Below are positions 26,689-35,192 of a DNA stretch of 64,000 bases, one piece after another. Origin of the DNA: Haloferax massiliensis (GTDB lineage Archaea > Halobacteriota > Halobacteria > Halobacteriales > Haloferacaceae); contig NZ_CSTE01000005.1 of assembly GCF_001368915.1 (NCBI RefSeq), forward strand, positions 205,294-269,293. Direction: 5' to 3'. A program made the translations under genes and the position numbers. The notes under the pieces are model-generated. The model was given only the letters and a program-made list of their open reading frames with translations, was not told the DNA's origin and made no database searches. Position 1 is the first letter of the stretch, and each line of letters begins with the position of its first letter.

Positions 26689-28491
26689 CTACCCGGACAC
26701 GTAGTAGAGGTCGGCCGCGCCGTTCGACATGACGCGGTTCACGTTCGGTTGGTCCCGGACGGCCGTGATGTTCGCCTCGGAGTACCGGAGTTCGCGGTAG
26801 GCGATTACCTCGCGGTCGTGGTCGGTCTTCGAGACCATCAGATACCGCGGGCCGTCGTAGTAACTCGGCAAGTCGGTGAGTGCCTCGTCGGGCGTCGTGA
26901 AGCCGAGCGCCGGCGTGGGACTGTCGGGCAGCGCGTCGACGAAGCGGTCGGGGTTCCCGCGAATGCCCACGTACCGAATGTCCTCGTCCGACATCCCGAA
27001 GGCGGTGTCGTACGCCCCCATCTGCTGGGCGGGGACGTGGTTCGACGGGAGGTAGATGTACGGCGACGGGAACATCACCATGAGCGTGAGCCCGATGACG
27101 AGCGCCGTCGCGACGGGCGCGCCGGCCTTGACCGCCGCCCCGTACTTCGACCAGTACTCCGTCCCCGAGAGCCACTCGAAGGCGTAGAACAGCCCGACGC
27201 TCCCGACGACGGTCGAGAGAATCATCGCGAAGCCGACGTGGCGGAAGAAGAAGTTCGTCTCCGAGATGACGCCGAGGAGGTGCGCGAAGAAGTACGGCAC
27301 CAACACGACGAGGCTGAACGTCAGCGTCCGCAGGATGGACCGGCCCTGGGCGGAGAGCTGTGGGAGCCGCCCGAACAGGACGCCGAGGAAGACGCCGAGG
27401 GTTATCAGGGCGTACACCGCGTTCACGAGGAACAGCTTCACGAACACGTCGAAGATACCGCCGCCGACGGCGGTGACGGAGCCGGTGCGCTGAGAGATAG
27501 CCACGCCGGCCGCGGAACTCCCCGAGAGGATGCCGAGCACGCCCTCGACGAACAGGCCGCCGGTCGAAAAGCCGACGGTGTACTGGGTCAGCCAGTAGAC
27601 GAACGCCGCGGCGAAGACGAGCGTCAGACCGTACACCGGTCGCTGTTCGGCGACGGCGTCCGGGGTCCGCCAGCGCTGGACGAGTTGGATGGCCGCGGCG
27701 ACGGCGAACAGCACGAGGTAGTTGACGGCGACCTGCAGGTGGTACGACACCAGCGCGACCGTCCCGATGGCGAACAGGACGGAGACGGGCGTGACGTGGC
27801 CGCGCCACCGGCTCTCGACGGCGTCGGTGCCGGAGAACTGGTGCTTGAAGAAGAGGTACAGAAGCACCAGTCCGAGGAACGACGCCAGCGAGTAGGGGAA
27901 GAACATGAGCTTGAACCCGTTGAGGTTCACCGGCAGGAACAACAGCGCCGAGAACACCGCGATGAGGACCGCCCGCCGGTCGGGGACGACGAGCGAGACG
28001 AGAAGCGGGACGAACACGAGGTAGACGACCGAGACGAAAAACACCACGAGCATCATCGCGGTGGTGAGTTCGACGCCGAGGGCGGCGCTGAACATCCCCG
28101 CCGACACGTGGCCGCTCGGGTAGACGATGTCCAGCGGGGTCAGCGACTCGGAGACGAGAGACCTCGCCCACCCGAGGTGCGTCAGCGAGTCGTTGAAACC
28201 GTAGAAGTAGTACTCCCTGACGAGCGGGAGGGCGGAGACCGCGGCTATCGCGAGCGCCCCCAGCGCCACTCCGCCGAGCGCGTATCGGCTGTCGGGTTCA
28301 CGGACGACCACGGCCAGCGAGGACAGGACCGCCACCGCCACGCCGACCCAGAACACCGCCGGGGTCGACTGGTAGATTGAGACCTCGTACGCGCGCGCCG
28401 GCGATTCGCGAGCGACGAGGATACCGACGGCTATCGCGAGAAATCCGACGAGGAGGAGCGTTCTCGTGAGCCGCGAATCACGTTGCATCAT
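26689..28491 (-). CDS. multispanning membrane protein (putative glycan polymerase or transferase)
   Basis: 600 residues. About 12-13 membrane helices cover residues 1-480. An extracytoplasmic C-terminal domain of about 120 residues follows (YVGIRGNPDRFVDALPDSPTPAL). The loop after the third helix, YFYGFNDSLTHLGWARSLV, resembles the acidic first loop of GT-C enzymes that use lipid-linked sugars, and a Wzy-type polymerase is the alternative. It lies beside the flippase and on the same strand. It has an AATAACAAA promoter element 35 bases before the ATG. The exact reaction is not readable. Confidence 0.75.
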   Translation of the reverse strand: MMQRDSRLTRTLLLVGFLAIAVGILVARESPARAYEVSIYQSTPAVFWVGVAVAVLSSLAVVVREPDSRYALGGVALGALAIAAVSALPLVREYYFYGFNDSLTHLGWARSLVSESLTPLDIVYPSGHVSAGMFSAALGVELTTAMMLVVFFVSVVYLVFVPLLVSLVVPDRRAVLIAVFSALLFLPVNLNGFKLMFFPYSLASFLGLVLLYLFFKHQFSGTDAVESRWRGHVTPVSVLFAIGTVALVSYHLQVAVNYLVLFAVAAAIQLVQRWRTPDAVAEQRPVYGLTLVFAAAFVYWLTQYTVGFSTGGLFVEGVLGILSGSSAAGVAISQRTGSVTAVGGGIFDVFVKLFLVNAVYALITLGVFLGVLFGRLPQLSAQGRSILRTLTFSLVVLVPYFFAHLLGVISETNFFFRHVGFAMILSTVVGSVGLFYAFEWLSGTEYWSKYGAAVKAGAPVATALVIGLTLMVMFPSPYIYLPSNHVPAQQMGAYDTAFGMSDEDIRYVGIRGNPDRFVDALPDSPTPALGFTTPDEALTDLPSYYDGPRYLMVSKTDHDREVIAYRELRYSEANITAVRDQPNVNRVMSNGAADLYYVSG

Positions 28492-28514
28492 CGCGTGAGA
28501 AGAGGCGAGTAGCG

Positions 28515-28526
28515 TAGTTTGTTATT
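28515..28526 (-). promoter_or_regulatory. AATAACAAA promoter element of the multispanning gene
   Basis: Minus strand AATAACAAACTA, 35 bases before the ATG at 28491. Confidence 0.55.
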
Positions 28527-28744
28527 GAGCGTGTAATCGTCTCAGAGGGCGTTCTGGGCGTTCTCACTCGATTTCGAATCGTCTCCGCCCGCCAGCCGTC
28601 GAGGTGCCGAGACCCGAGGAACCGGGGATTCACGACAGCGAGGCGCGCGCGGACGCGTTCGAGCACGCGATACCGGTCGGTGTCGAGCGCGATGCCGGTC
28701 GATGTTCGGGCGTCCGACGTCGCCTCGCGCCGTATAGGTGCGCG

Positions 28745-28756
28745 ATAACAAAACCC
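28745..28756 (+). promoter_or_regulatory. ATAACAAA promoter element of the asparagine-synthase unit
   Basis: ATAACAAAACCC, 36 bases before the ATG (28781) of a 20-codon leader frame. Confidence 0.55.
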
Positions 28757-28780
28757 GACGCGCGCGGATATCGGGCAACG

Positions 28781-28843
28781 ATGTCACTCACAGCACTCAC
28801 GCCACGGACCATCGAGCGAATCGGAAGGGAGGGCCGCCGATGA
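28781..28843 (+). CDS. candidate 20-codon leader peptide
   Basis: Starts MSLTALTPRT and ends with TGA overlapping the ATG of the asparagine-synthase-like gene (ATGA). The ATG lies 36 bases after the promoter element, the position expected for a leaderless start. Confidence 0.35.
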   Translation: MSLTALTPRTIERIGREGRR

Positions 28844-30681
28844 CCGGCTTCGTCGGCGGCGCGCTCGACGCGGCGACGCTCGACGCCTGCGCGGCCGAAC
28901 TCCACCGCGAAGACTGGTACGAGTCGGCGACGCGGTCGACCGGCCGGTTCGGCGTCTCGGTGCTCCACCACGGCGCGAGAGACCCCGCGGGCTGTACCGT
29001 CTGGGAGGACGGGCCGCGCGTGGGAGCGATATACGGCGCGGTGACGAACCGCGACGAACTCGGCCTCGACGTAGACGGGCTGTTCCGCCGGCTCCTGGAG
29101 GACCCGCACGCCCTCCTCCCCGAGCTCGACGGCTCGTTCCTCGTCGTCGCCGTCGACGGCGAGTCGGAGCGCGTCGTGCTCGCCAGCGACAAACTCGGGA
29201 CGCGACAGTGCTTCTACGTCGCGGGCGAACCGTTCGCCTTCGGGACCGAGGTCGGCGCGCTGACGACCCTCCTCGACGACCCGCAGGTCGACGAACGCGC
29301 CATCAGCGACCTCCTCATGATCGGGCACGTCTGGGGCGACAAGACGCTCGTACAGGGCGTGAAGTTCCTCCCCTCCGGGACGGTCCTCGACTACCGGGCC
29401 GACACCGGCCCCGAAATCGAGTCGTACTGGCACCACACGTTCGAACAGAGCCCGGACGACTCCTACCTCGACGACCTCACCGAGGCCTACCGCGAGGTCA
29501 TCGCCGACATGGCCGACACGATAGACGGCGATATCGGCCTGTGGCTCTCCGGCGGCCTCGACAGCCGCTCGATGGCGGGCGAACTCAGCCGCTACCACGA
29601 CCTCACGACCTACACCTACGACTCGAACCCCGCCAACGGGAGCAACCTCGAACTCGCCGCGAAGGTCTCGGCGGTGCTCGGCCTCGAAAACAGGCGCGTG
29701 CCGGTCAATTCGGACGCGCTCGTCGACTCCCTCGACAAGTCGGTCCAACTGACCAGCGGGATGGTCGGCCTCTCGACGTTCGTCAACCTCGCGAACGTGT
29801 TCAACATCGAGGACATGCCCGACGTGCTCATCGAGGGCTGCGGACAGGGCGGGATGATGGGCGACGGCATCGGCCGTGCCGCCGTCGAAGGCAGCAAATC
29901 ACCCGAGGCCGCGCTCTACCGCGCGAAACACCGCGTCGACGTCGACGACGCCCGCAGGCTCCTGCGGACCGACTTCGACCCGATGACGACCTACCGCGAG
30001 GAGGTGCGCAAGAGCGACCAACCGGACCTCTACAGCACCGCGATGGACTGCTACTACCGCAACTACTTCCCGCGGTGCGACTTCGCCAGCAACCCCATCG
30101 CCGAGAGCCAAGCCGGCACCCGCGTCCCCTTCAGCGACACCGCGTTCCTCCGGGCCGTGACGCGGATGCCGCTTTCGCACCGCGTCGGCTCGATTCCGTT
30201 CACCGACGGGAAGATTCCCGCCGGGACGGCCTACCCGAAGGTCGAACTGGTCCGCCGCCTCGACAGCCGACTCGCGGCCATCCCCTACGAGCGGACGAAA
30301 GTCCCCCCGGCGCGCCCGATGTGGCAACACGCCGCCGGCTTCGTCGTCGGCACCTCCGTCGATCGCATCCGCGAGCGCCTCGTCGGCGACGTCCACACCT
30401 ACGGCGGCCGCTCCACCATCGGCGACTGGTACCGGACGAACCGCGCGCTCCGCGAGCGGGTCGACGACCTGCTCGACTCCGCATGCGAGCGCCCGTACTT
30501 CGACGCCGACGAGATTCGCCGCCTCCAGCGCGAGGAGCTCACGGGCGAAGCCGAACACATGAGCGCCATCTCCGGCATCATCACCGGCGAACTCTGGGTC
30601 CGCAAGTACATCGACCGCGAAGGCGAACGCGGAACCGCGAGTGTGGCGGAAGCCGAAGACGCACCGCAACCGGCCGACTGA
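28840..30681 (+). CDS. asparagine synthase-like amidotransferase
   Basis: 613 residues from the ATG at 28840. Residues about 1-200 match the class II glutamine-amidotransferase fold (LPELDGSFLVVAV, ASDKLGTRQCFYV). Residues about 210-600 match the ATP-pyrophosphatase synthetase domain with the PP-loop SGGLDS near 237. The N-terminal catalytic cysteine (Met-Cys in true enzymes) is replaced: the protein starts Met-Thr-Gly-Phe. Glutamine hydrolysis should therefore fail, and the enzyme may use ammonia or another amine. In polysaccharide clusters such enzymes amidate uronic-acid carboxyl groups, which fits the uronic-acid pathway at 49628-54864 (inference). Confidence 0.85.
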   Translation: MTGFVGGALDAATLDACAAELHREDWYESATRSTGRFGVSVLHHGARDPAGCTVWEDGPRVGAIYGAVTNRDELGLDVDGLFRRLLEDPHALLPELDGSFLVVAVDGESERVVLASDKLGTRQCFYVAGEPFAFGTEVGALTTLLDDPQVDERAISDLLMIGHVWGDKTLVQGVKFLPSGTVLDYRADTGPEIESYWHHTFEQSPDDSYLDDLTEAYREVIADMADTIDGDIGLWLSGGLDSRSMAGELSRYHDLTTYTYDSNPANGSNLELAAKVSAVLGLENRRVPVNSDALVDSLDKSVQLTSGMVGLSTFVNLANVFNIEDMPDVLIEGCGQGGMMGDGIGRAAVEGSKSPEAALYRAKHRVDVDDARRLLRTDFDPMTTYREEVRKSDQPDLYSTAMDCYYRNYFPRCDFASNPIAESQAGTRVPFSDTAFLRAVTRMPLSHRVGSIPFTDGKIPAGTAYPKVELVRRLDSRLAAIPYERTKVPPARPMWQHAAGFVVGTSVDRIRERLVGDVHTYGGRSTIGDWYRTNRALRERVDDLLDSACERPYFDADEIRRLQREELTGEAEHMSAISGIITGELWVRKYIDREGERGTASVAEAEDAPQPAD

Positions 30682-30845
30682 GCCCGGGGGCTCTCGGTGG
30701 GGTTTTCTCGAATCGTACCGCTGGTCGCGAGGAGAGGAGCTTCGTTTCCGTCGACCCCCCGGGGGGTTCGGGGGAATTGAGGGTCGACGGAAACGTTCTT
30801 TTGAATTCGGTTCGTAAGCGGCATTACGCCCGTGGTTTCGGGACG
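30682..30845 (+). promoter_or_regulatory. CRISPR leader of array 1
   Basis: Non-coding stretch between the asparagine-synthase stop and the first repeat. It holds a perfect 15-bp inverted repeat (CGTTTCCGTCGACCC at 30743-30757, complement at 30781-30795), then a T-rich TTCTTTT. The right arm ends 50 bases before the first repeat, nearly the same as in leader 2 (52). It should drive array transcription and guide spacer integration. Confidence 0.75.
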
Positions 30846-33800
30846 GTTTCAGACGAACCCTTGTGGGATTGAAGCTCGGTGAGATCTCGACGGGAGTACC
30901 TCAAAGATTGGTTTCAGACGAACCCTTGTGGGATTGAAGCAGACATGCTTCTTGGACCGAAGCGCGTCGGGCGCTCGTTTCAGACGAACCCTTGTGGGAT
31001 TGAAGCGACTCAACCAATCTCGACGAGGCGGTCTACGACTGTTTCAGACGAACCCTTGTGGGATTGAAGCATCCGCAACCACCTGACGGCGAACTCGATG
31101 GACCACGAGCAGGTGTTTCAGACGAACCCTTGTGGGATTGAAGCAGCCGCCGCGAAGCCGCCGTGCAGTCCCTGTTGCTGTTTCAGACGAACCCTTGTGG
31201 GATTGAAGCGTTCGGTCGATGTTGGAGTCCGTGCTTTTCGGCGAGTTTCAGACGAACCCTTGTGGGATTGAAGCAGTGAGTGAACGCGCTCAGTGCGAGG
31301 CACGAACATGTTTCAGACGAACCCTTGTGGGATTGAAGCTCGATGTCGATTGTCTGCTCGACTTCCTTCGGGTCGTTTCAGACGAACCCTTGTGGGATTG
31401 AAGCCGCGTCTGGTACGAGTGCCCTGAGTGCGGCCACCGAGTTTCAGACGAACCCTTGTGGGATTGAAGCAGTGAGTGAACGCGCTCAGTGCGAGGCACG
31501 AACATCGTTTCAGACGAACCCTTGTGGGATTGAAGCACCGACCAGTCGCTTGGGCGCTACGCATCTCGGGGGTTTCAGACGAACCCTTGTGGGATTGAAG
31601 CGTCGGGCAGTTCGGCCGTGATAATCTCGTCAACCGAGTTTCAGACGAACCCTTGTGGGATTGAAGCGATAAAGTCGGTCGTGATGGTTAATTCCACCCA
31701 ACCGTTTCAGACGAACCCTTGTGGGATTGAAGCTTGGGCTTCCATTGTTGGAAGGACAACGGTTGCCCGTTTCAGACGAACCCTTGTGGGATTGAAGCAT
31801 CTCAACAAACGCGGCGTTTCTCGGGGACTGCCCGGTTTCAGACGAACCCTTGTGGGATTGAAGCCGCTTGAACTCGGTGTCAACTCTCGCCCCCAGTTTC
31901 AGACGAACCCTTGTGGGATTGAAGCCCGCGACTGCCTCGAACTCGATTTGCGTGCGGACCGTTTCAGACGAACCCTTGTGGGATTGAAGCAACCACATCT
32001 CGCGTTTATCAACGCCCCGAACAACCGTTTCAGACGAACCCTTGTGGGATTGAAGCGGTTGCAGGTCACGGAGTTGGTACGTCCACGAGTGTTTCAGACG
32101 AACCCTTGTGGGATTGAAGCACCTACCACGGCGCCGACTTCGCCGTCGACGGGAGTTTCAGACGAACCCTTGTGGGATTGAAGCCTCCGCCACGACCCCG
32201 AGGCCATCGCCGATGCCGAGTTTCAGACGAACCCTTGTGGGATTGAAGCTACGTCGTCGGTGAACGCGACGACTCTCACGTCATGTTTCAGACGAACCCT
32301 TGTGGGATTGAAGCCCCCGTGGTGTCGGCATCGGTTTGAGTCGTCCATTGCCCAGTTTCAGACGAACCCTTGTGGGATTGAAGCCCGCCTCGGATTGTGA
32401 TATCGTGGAAGTGTGGGTCGTTTCAGACGAACCCTTGTGGGATTGAAGCCACAACATGGCGATGAATATACACTCCCCGATAAATGGTTTCAGACGAACC
32501 CTTGTGGGATTGAAGCGCACGGTCGCAGTACATGCCCGACCTCGTCCGAGACAACAGTTTCAGACGAACCCTTGTGGGATTGAAGCACTCCGGTGTAGGC
32601 GAGGGTACAAGTAGCAAACTGCGTTTCAGACGAACCCTTGTGGGATTGAAGCGGCCGTGGCGACGTGTCCGAGGCCTTTCAGGAGTGGGTTTCAGACGAA
32701 CCCTTGTGGGATTGAAGCGCACGTGATGCACGCGACCGGCAGCGGGTAGTTCGGTTTCAGACGAACCCTTGTGGGATTGAAGCTCGCGGTCCTCGTTGGT
32801 GTCCGGGAGGACCTTGATGGTTTCAGACGAACCCTTGTGGGATTGAAGCAGAGAGCGCGGCATCGACGAGCGCGCCACCTGCCGCGTTTCAGACGAACCC
32901 TTGTGGGATTGAAGCCTTGTTAGATTCGTTCCCTTCGTCACTCAATATCTCTTGTTTCAGACGAACCCTTGTGGGATTGAAGCTTTGTGTTGTCTCTGTC
33001 TTGCACCATAAGAACCCGCCGTTTCAGACGAACCCTTGTGGGATTGAAGCCTCATAGAGATATTTTGCGAGTCTGTGGTCCGGCAGGTTTCAGACGAACC
33101 CTTGTGGGATTGAAGCTCGATCAAGCACCTCGGGACCGACGGCATCCTCGCGCGTTTCAGACGAACCCTTGTGGGATTGAAGCGCCTCGTGTGGCCTACT
33201 GCGCGACCTTGCGGAGTAGTTTCAGACGAACCCTTGTGGGATTGAAGCGACTGGCCGAAGGATGTCATGGCTATCCGTTTTGCCCGTTTCAGACGAACCC
33301 TTGTGGGATTGAAGCGACTCCCCTGTGGTGCATTGGGAGATGGCACCTCCCAGTTTCAGACGAACCCTTGTGGGATTGAAGCATGCAAAATTCGAGGACG
33401 GTCGCGACCTCGAAGGCCAGTTTCAGACGAACCCTTGTGGGATTGAAGCGACGAACGCCACGTTCACACTGACAATATTGCTTGAAGTTTCAGACGAACC
33501 CTTGTGGGATTGAAGCCCACCGGCCACCTTGGGAGACCGACCGGCCGGCAAGTTTCAGACGAACCCTTGTGGGATTGAAGCCTGCTTTTCCTTCCGGTCG
33601 TCGATGAGGTTCATGATGGTTTCAGACGAACCCTTGTGGGATTGAAGCGGCCCTGTCCGTGCGCTCGGGAGAGGTACGATAGTTTCAGACGAACCCTTGT
33701 GGGATTGAAGCGTGTTGTTTAGAACTCGCGGGTAGACTGTCTCAGGAGTTTCAGACGAACCCTTGTGGGATTGAAGCGAATTGACGCCAACCGCTTCGCC

Positions 33801-34229
33801 CGGTTCGTCTCTGGTGTTTCAGACGAACCCTTGTGGGATTGAAGCCTTCAACGACTCGCATCTGACGGTGATGAAAGTAGTTTCAGACGAACCCTTGTGG
33901 GATTGAAGCTTGCCCCCAATTGGTAAACGTCACTTCGCCGTCGAGTTTCAGACGAACCCTTGTGGGATTGAAGCCCGGTGGAAATAGACGCCATCTGTGG
34001 GTCGTCGTGTTTCAGACGAACCCTTGTGGGATTGAAGCAACGACTGCCGCTACGTCCTCTGGAATTTCGTGGTTTCAGACGAACCCTTGTGGGATTGAAG
34101 CGTTTTTAGACGCGGAGAACCGGCAGTAGACGCCAGTTTCAGACGAACCCTTGTGGGATTGAAGCCGGTTCGAGGAGGCAGGGGAATGACCGACTCTCAA
34201 GTTTCAGACGAACCCTTGTGGGATTAAGC
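30846..34229 (+). CRISPR. CRISPR array 1, type I-B, 52 repeats and 51 spacers
   Basis: 52 repeats of 30 bases (start GTTTCAGACGAACCC, end GGGATTGAAGC) at intervals of 61-74 bases; spacers mostly 33-38 nt, extremes 31 and 44. All repeats are identical by eye except the last (34201-34229), which lacks one G near its end. Direction is set by the leader at the left and the decayed repeat at the right. The repeat matches Haloferax type I-B repeats. Transcribed rightwards towards the cas genes. The spacers at 31275-31309 and 31471-31506 share the same 35 bases. Confidence 0.97.
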
Positions 34230-34275
34230 GGAGAAAGCCATCCAATAAGGCGATCACCGAACATTTCAGACGAAC
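34230..34275 (+). CRISPR. decayed terminal spacer-repeat unit beside the cas promoter
   Basis: After the defective last repeat comes a 33-nt spacer-like stretch (34230-34262) and then a half-repeat (34263-34275, ATTTCAGACGAAC, first base changed). It lies 36 bases upstream of the cas TATA box. It could be plain trailer decay or a crRNA-like regulator. Confidence 0.55.
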
Positions 34276-34290
34276 TTCAGTTAGCACCGA

Positions 34291-34320
34291 CCCGTCAAAT
34301 GACGGGAATAACTTTATGTC
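34291..34320 (+). promoter_or_regulatory. putative cas operon promoter and operator
   Basis: A 7-bp perfect inverted repeat CCCGTCA-AA-TGACGGG (34291-34306) abuts an A/T-rich ACTTTATG box (34311-34318). The box lies about 30 bases before the ATG of a mini-ORF (34348). The palindrome overlaps the expected BRE region, so a repressor bound there could block transcription. Confidence 0.5.
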
Positions 34321-34347
34321 GATTAGCCAACAATCGTGGAGACAGCA

Positions 34348-34374
34348 ATGAGTACAGAAGGAGGTGTCGGATAA
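34348..34374 (+). CDS. 8-codon upstream ORF before cas6
   Basis: ATG AGT ACA GAA GGA GGT GTC GGA TAA encodes MSTEGGVG. The stop ends two bases before the cas6 GTG, and the frame contains a strong Shine-Dalgarno (GGAGGTG, 34360-34366) spaced ten bases from that GTG. Likely the first thing translated on a near-leaderless cas transcript. Confidence 0.4.
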   Translation: MSTEGGVG

Positions 34375-34376
34375 CG

Positions 34377-35192
34377 GTGCGGGTCATGGCTCACTTATCG
34401 GCGCGCGCCGACGCCGCGTATCAGAACGATTACCATCACAAGATTCGCGGGCGGATATGGAACGCGCTCGATGGGACGCCCTACGGAGAGCGACACGACT
34501 CCGGTGAGCCACCGGGGTTCGCTTACTCGAATCCGTTTCCGCCCCGCGATATGCGGGAAGGTGACGACCGGAAGTTGCTGGTCGCGTCTCCCGACGAGGA
34601 ACTGCTTGCGAACGTGGCGGCGAATCTGCTCGACGACCGAGAGTTCAACGTCGGTGAGATGCCGTTTCACGTCGACGAAGTGACGTCTCTCGAACCGGAC
34701 GTGGGCGAACCCGGGACCAGAGGGACGCTCGAAACCGGAACCGGACTCCTCGTTCGAATCCCGCCGTGGCGGTGCGACGAGTACGGAATCGACCACCCCG
34801 GCGGCGATACCGCGACGTTCTGGCGACCGGAACACACCACGGCCCCGCTTCGGGAACAGTTGGAGGCGAACCTCGACCAGAAACACGACCGATTCGCTCA
34901 CGACCATCTCCCCGGCCCGAGCGACGTCTCGGGCGACCTGTTCGACGGCTACGAGCTATTGAAGACGTTCGCGATTCCGCTGACCGTGACCGAGGGACAG
35001 GAGATGACCTACGTCCTGAGCAAGTGGAAGTTCGAATACACCGTCCGGGACGACGATCATCGGAGACACCTGAACCTCGCGCTCGACTGCGGACTCGGAG
35101 AGCGGAATTCGCTCGGTCTCGGCTTCGTGAACGTCGCGGAGCGAACTCAGCCGGGAGAGCCGCGAGGAGAGGAGCGCGATGCTTTCGCCTAA
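34377..35192 (+). CDS. cas6: CRISPR endoribonuclease Cas6 (type I-B)
   Basis: 271 residues from the GTG at 34377. Cuts the array transcript within each repeat, leaving an 8-nt 5' handle on the crRNA. The GTG start gives the typical Cas6 N-terminus (VRVMAHLSARADAAYQNDYHHK) and follows a good ribosome site; an ATG at 34386 is the alternative. His40 in GERHDSG is close to the catalytic His41 I recall for Haloferax volcanii Cas6. The glycine-rich loop GLGERNSLGLGF near the C-terminus is the family hallmark. First gene of the operon; overlaps cas8b by 14 bases. Confidence 0.92.
   Translation: MRVMAHLSARADAAYQNDYHHKIRGRIWNALDGTPYGERHDSGEPPGFAYSNPFPPRDMREGDDRKLLVASPDEELLANVAANLLDDREFNVGEMPFHVDEVTSLEPDVGEPGTRGTLETGTGLLVRIPPWRCDEYGIDHPGGDTATFWRPEHTTAPLREQLEANLDQKHDRFAHDHLPGPSDVSGDLFDGYELLKTFAIPLTVTEGQEMTYVLSKWKFEYTVRDDDHRRHLNLALDCGLGERNSLGLGFVNVAERTQPGEPRGEERDAFA

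Larger units (their letters stand above)
28492..28780. other. divergent intergenic region with two island promoters
   Basis: Separates the leftward multispanning gene from the rightward asparagine-synthase gene. It contains one copy of the shared element on each strand and no gene. Confidence 0.55.

Noticed and set aside
30879-34129. Open frames inside array 1 with repeated RRTLVGLK or FQTNPCGIEA blocks on plus and NPTRVRLK on minus
   Set aside because: They are CRISPR repeats read as protein; the spacers between have no common coding pattern.
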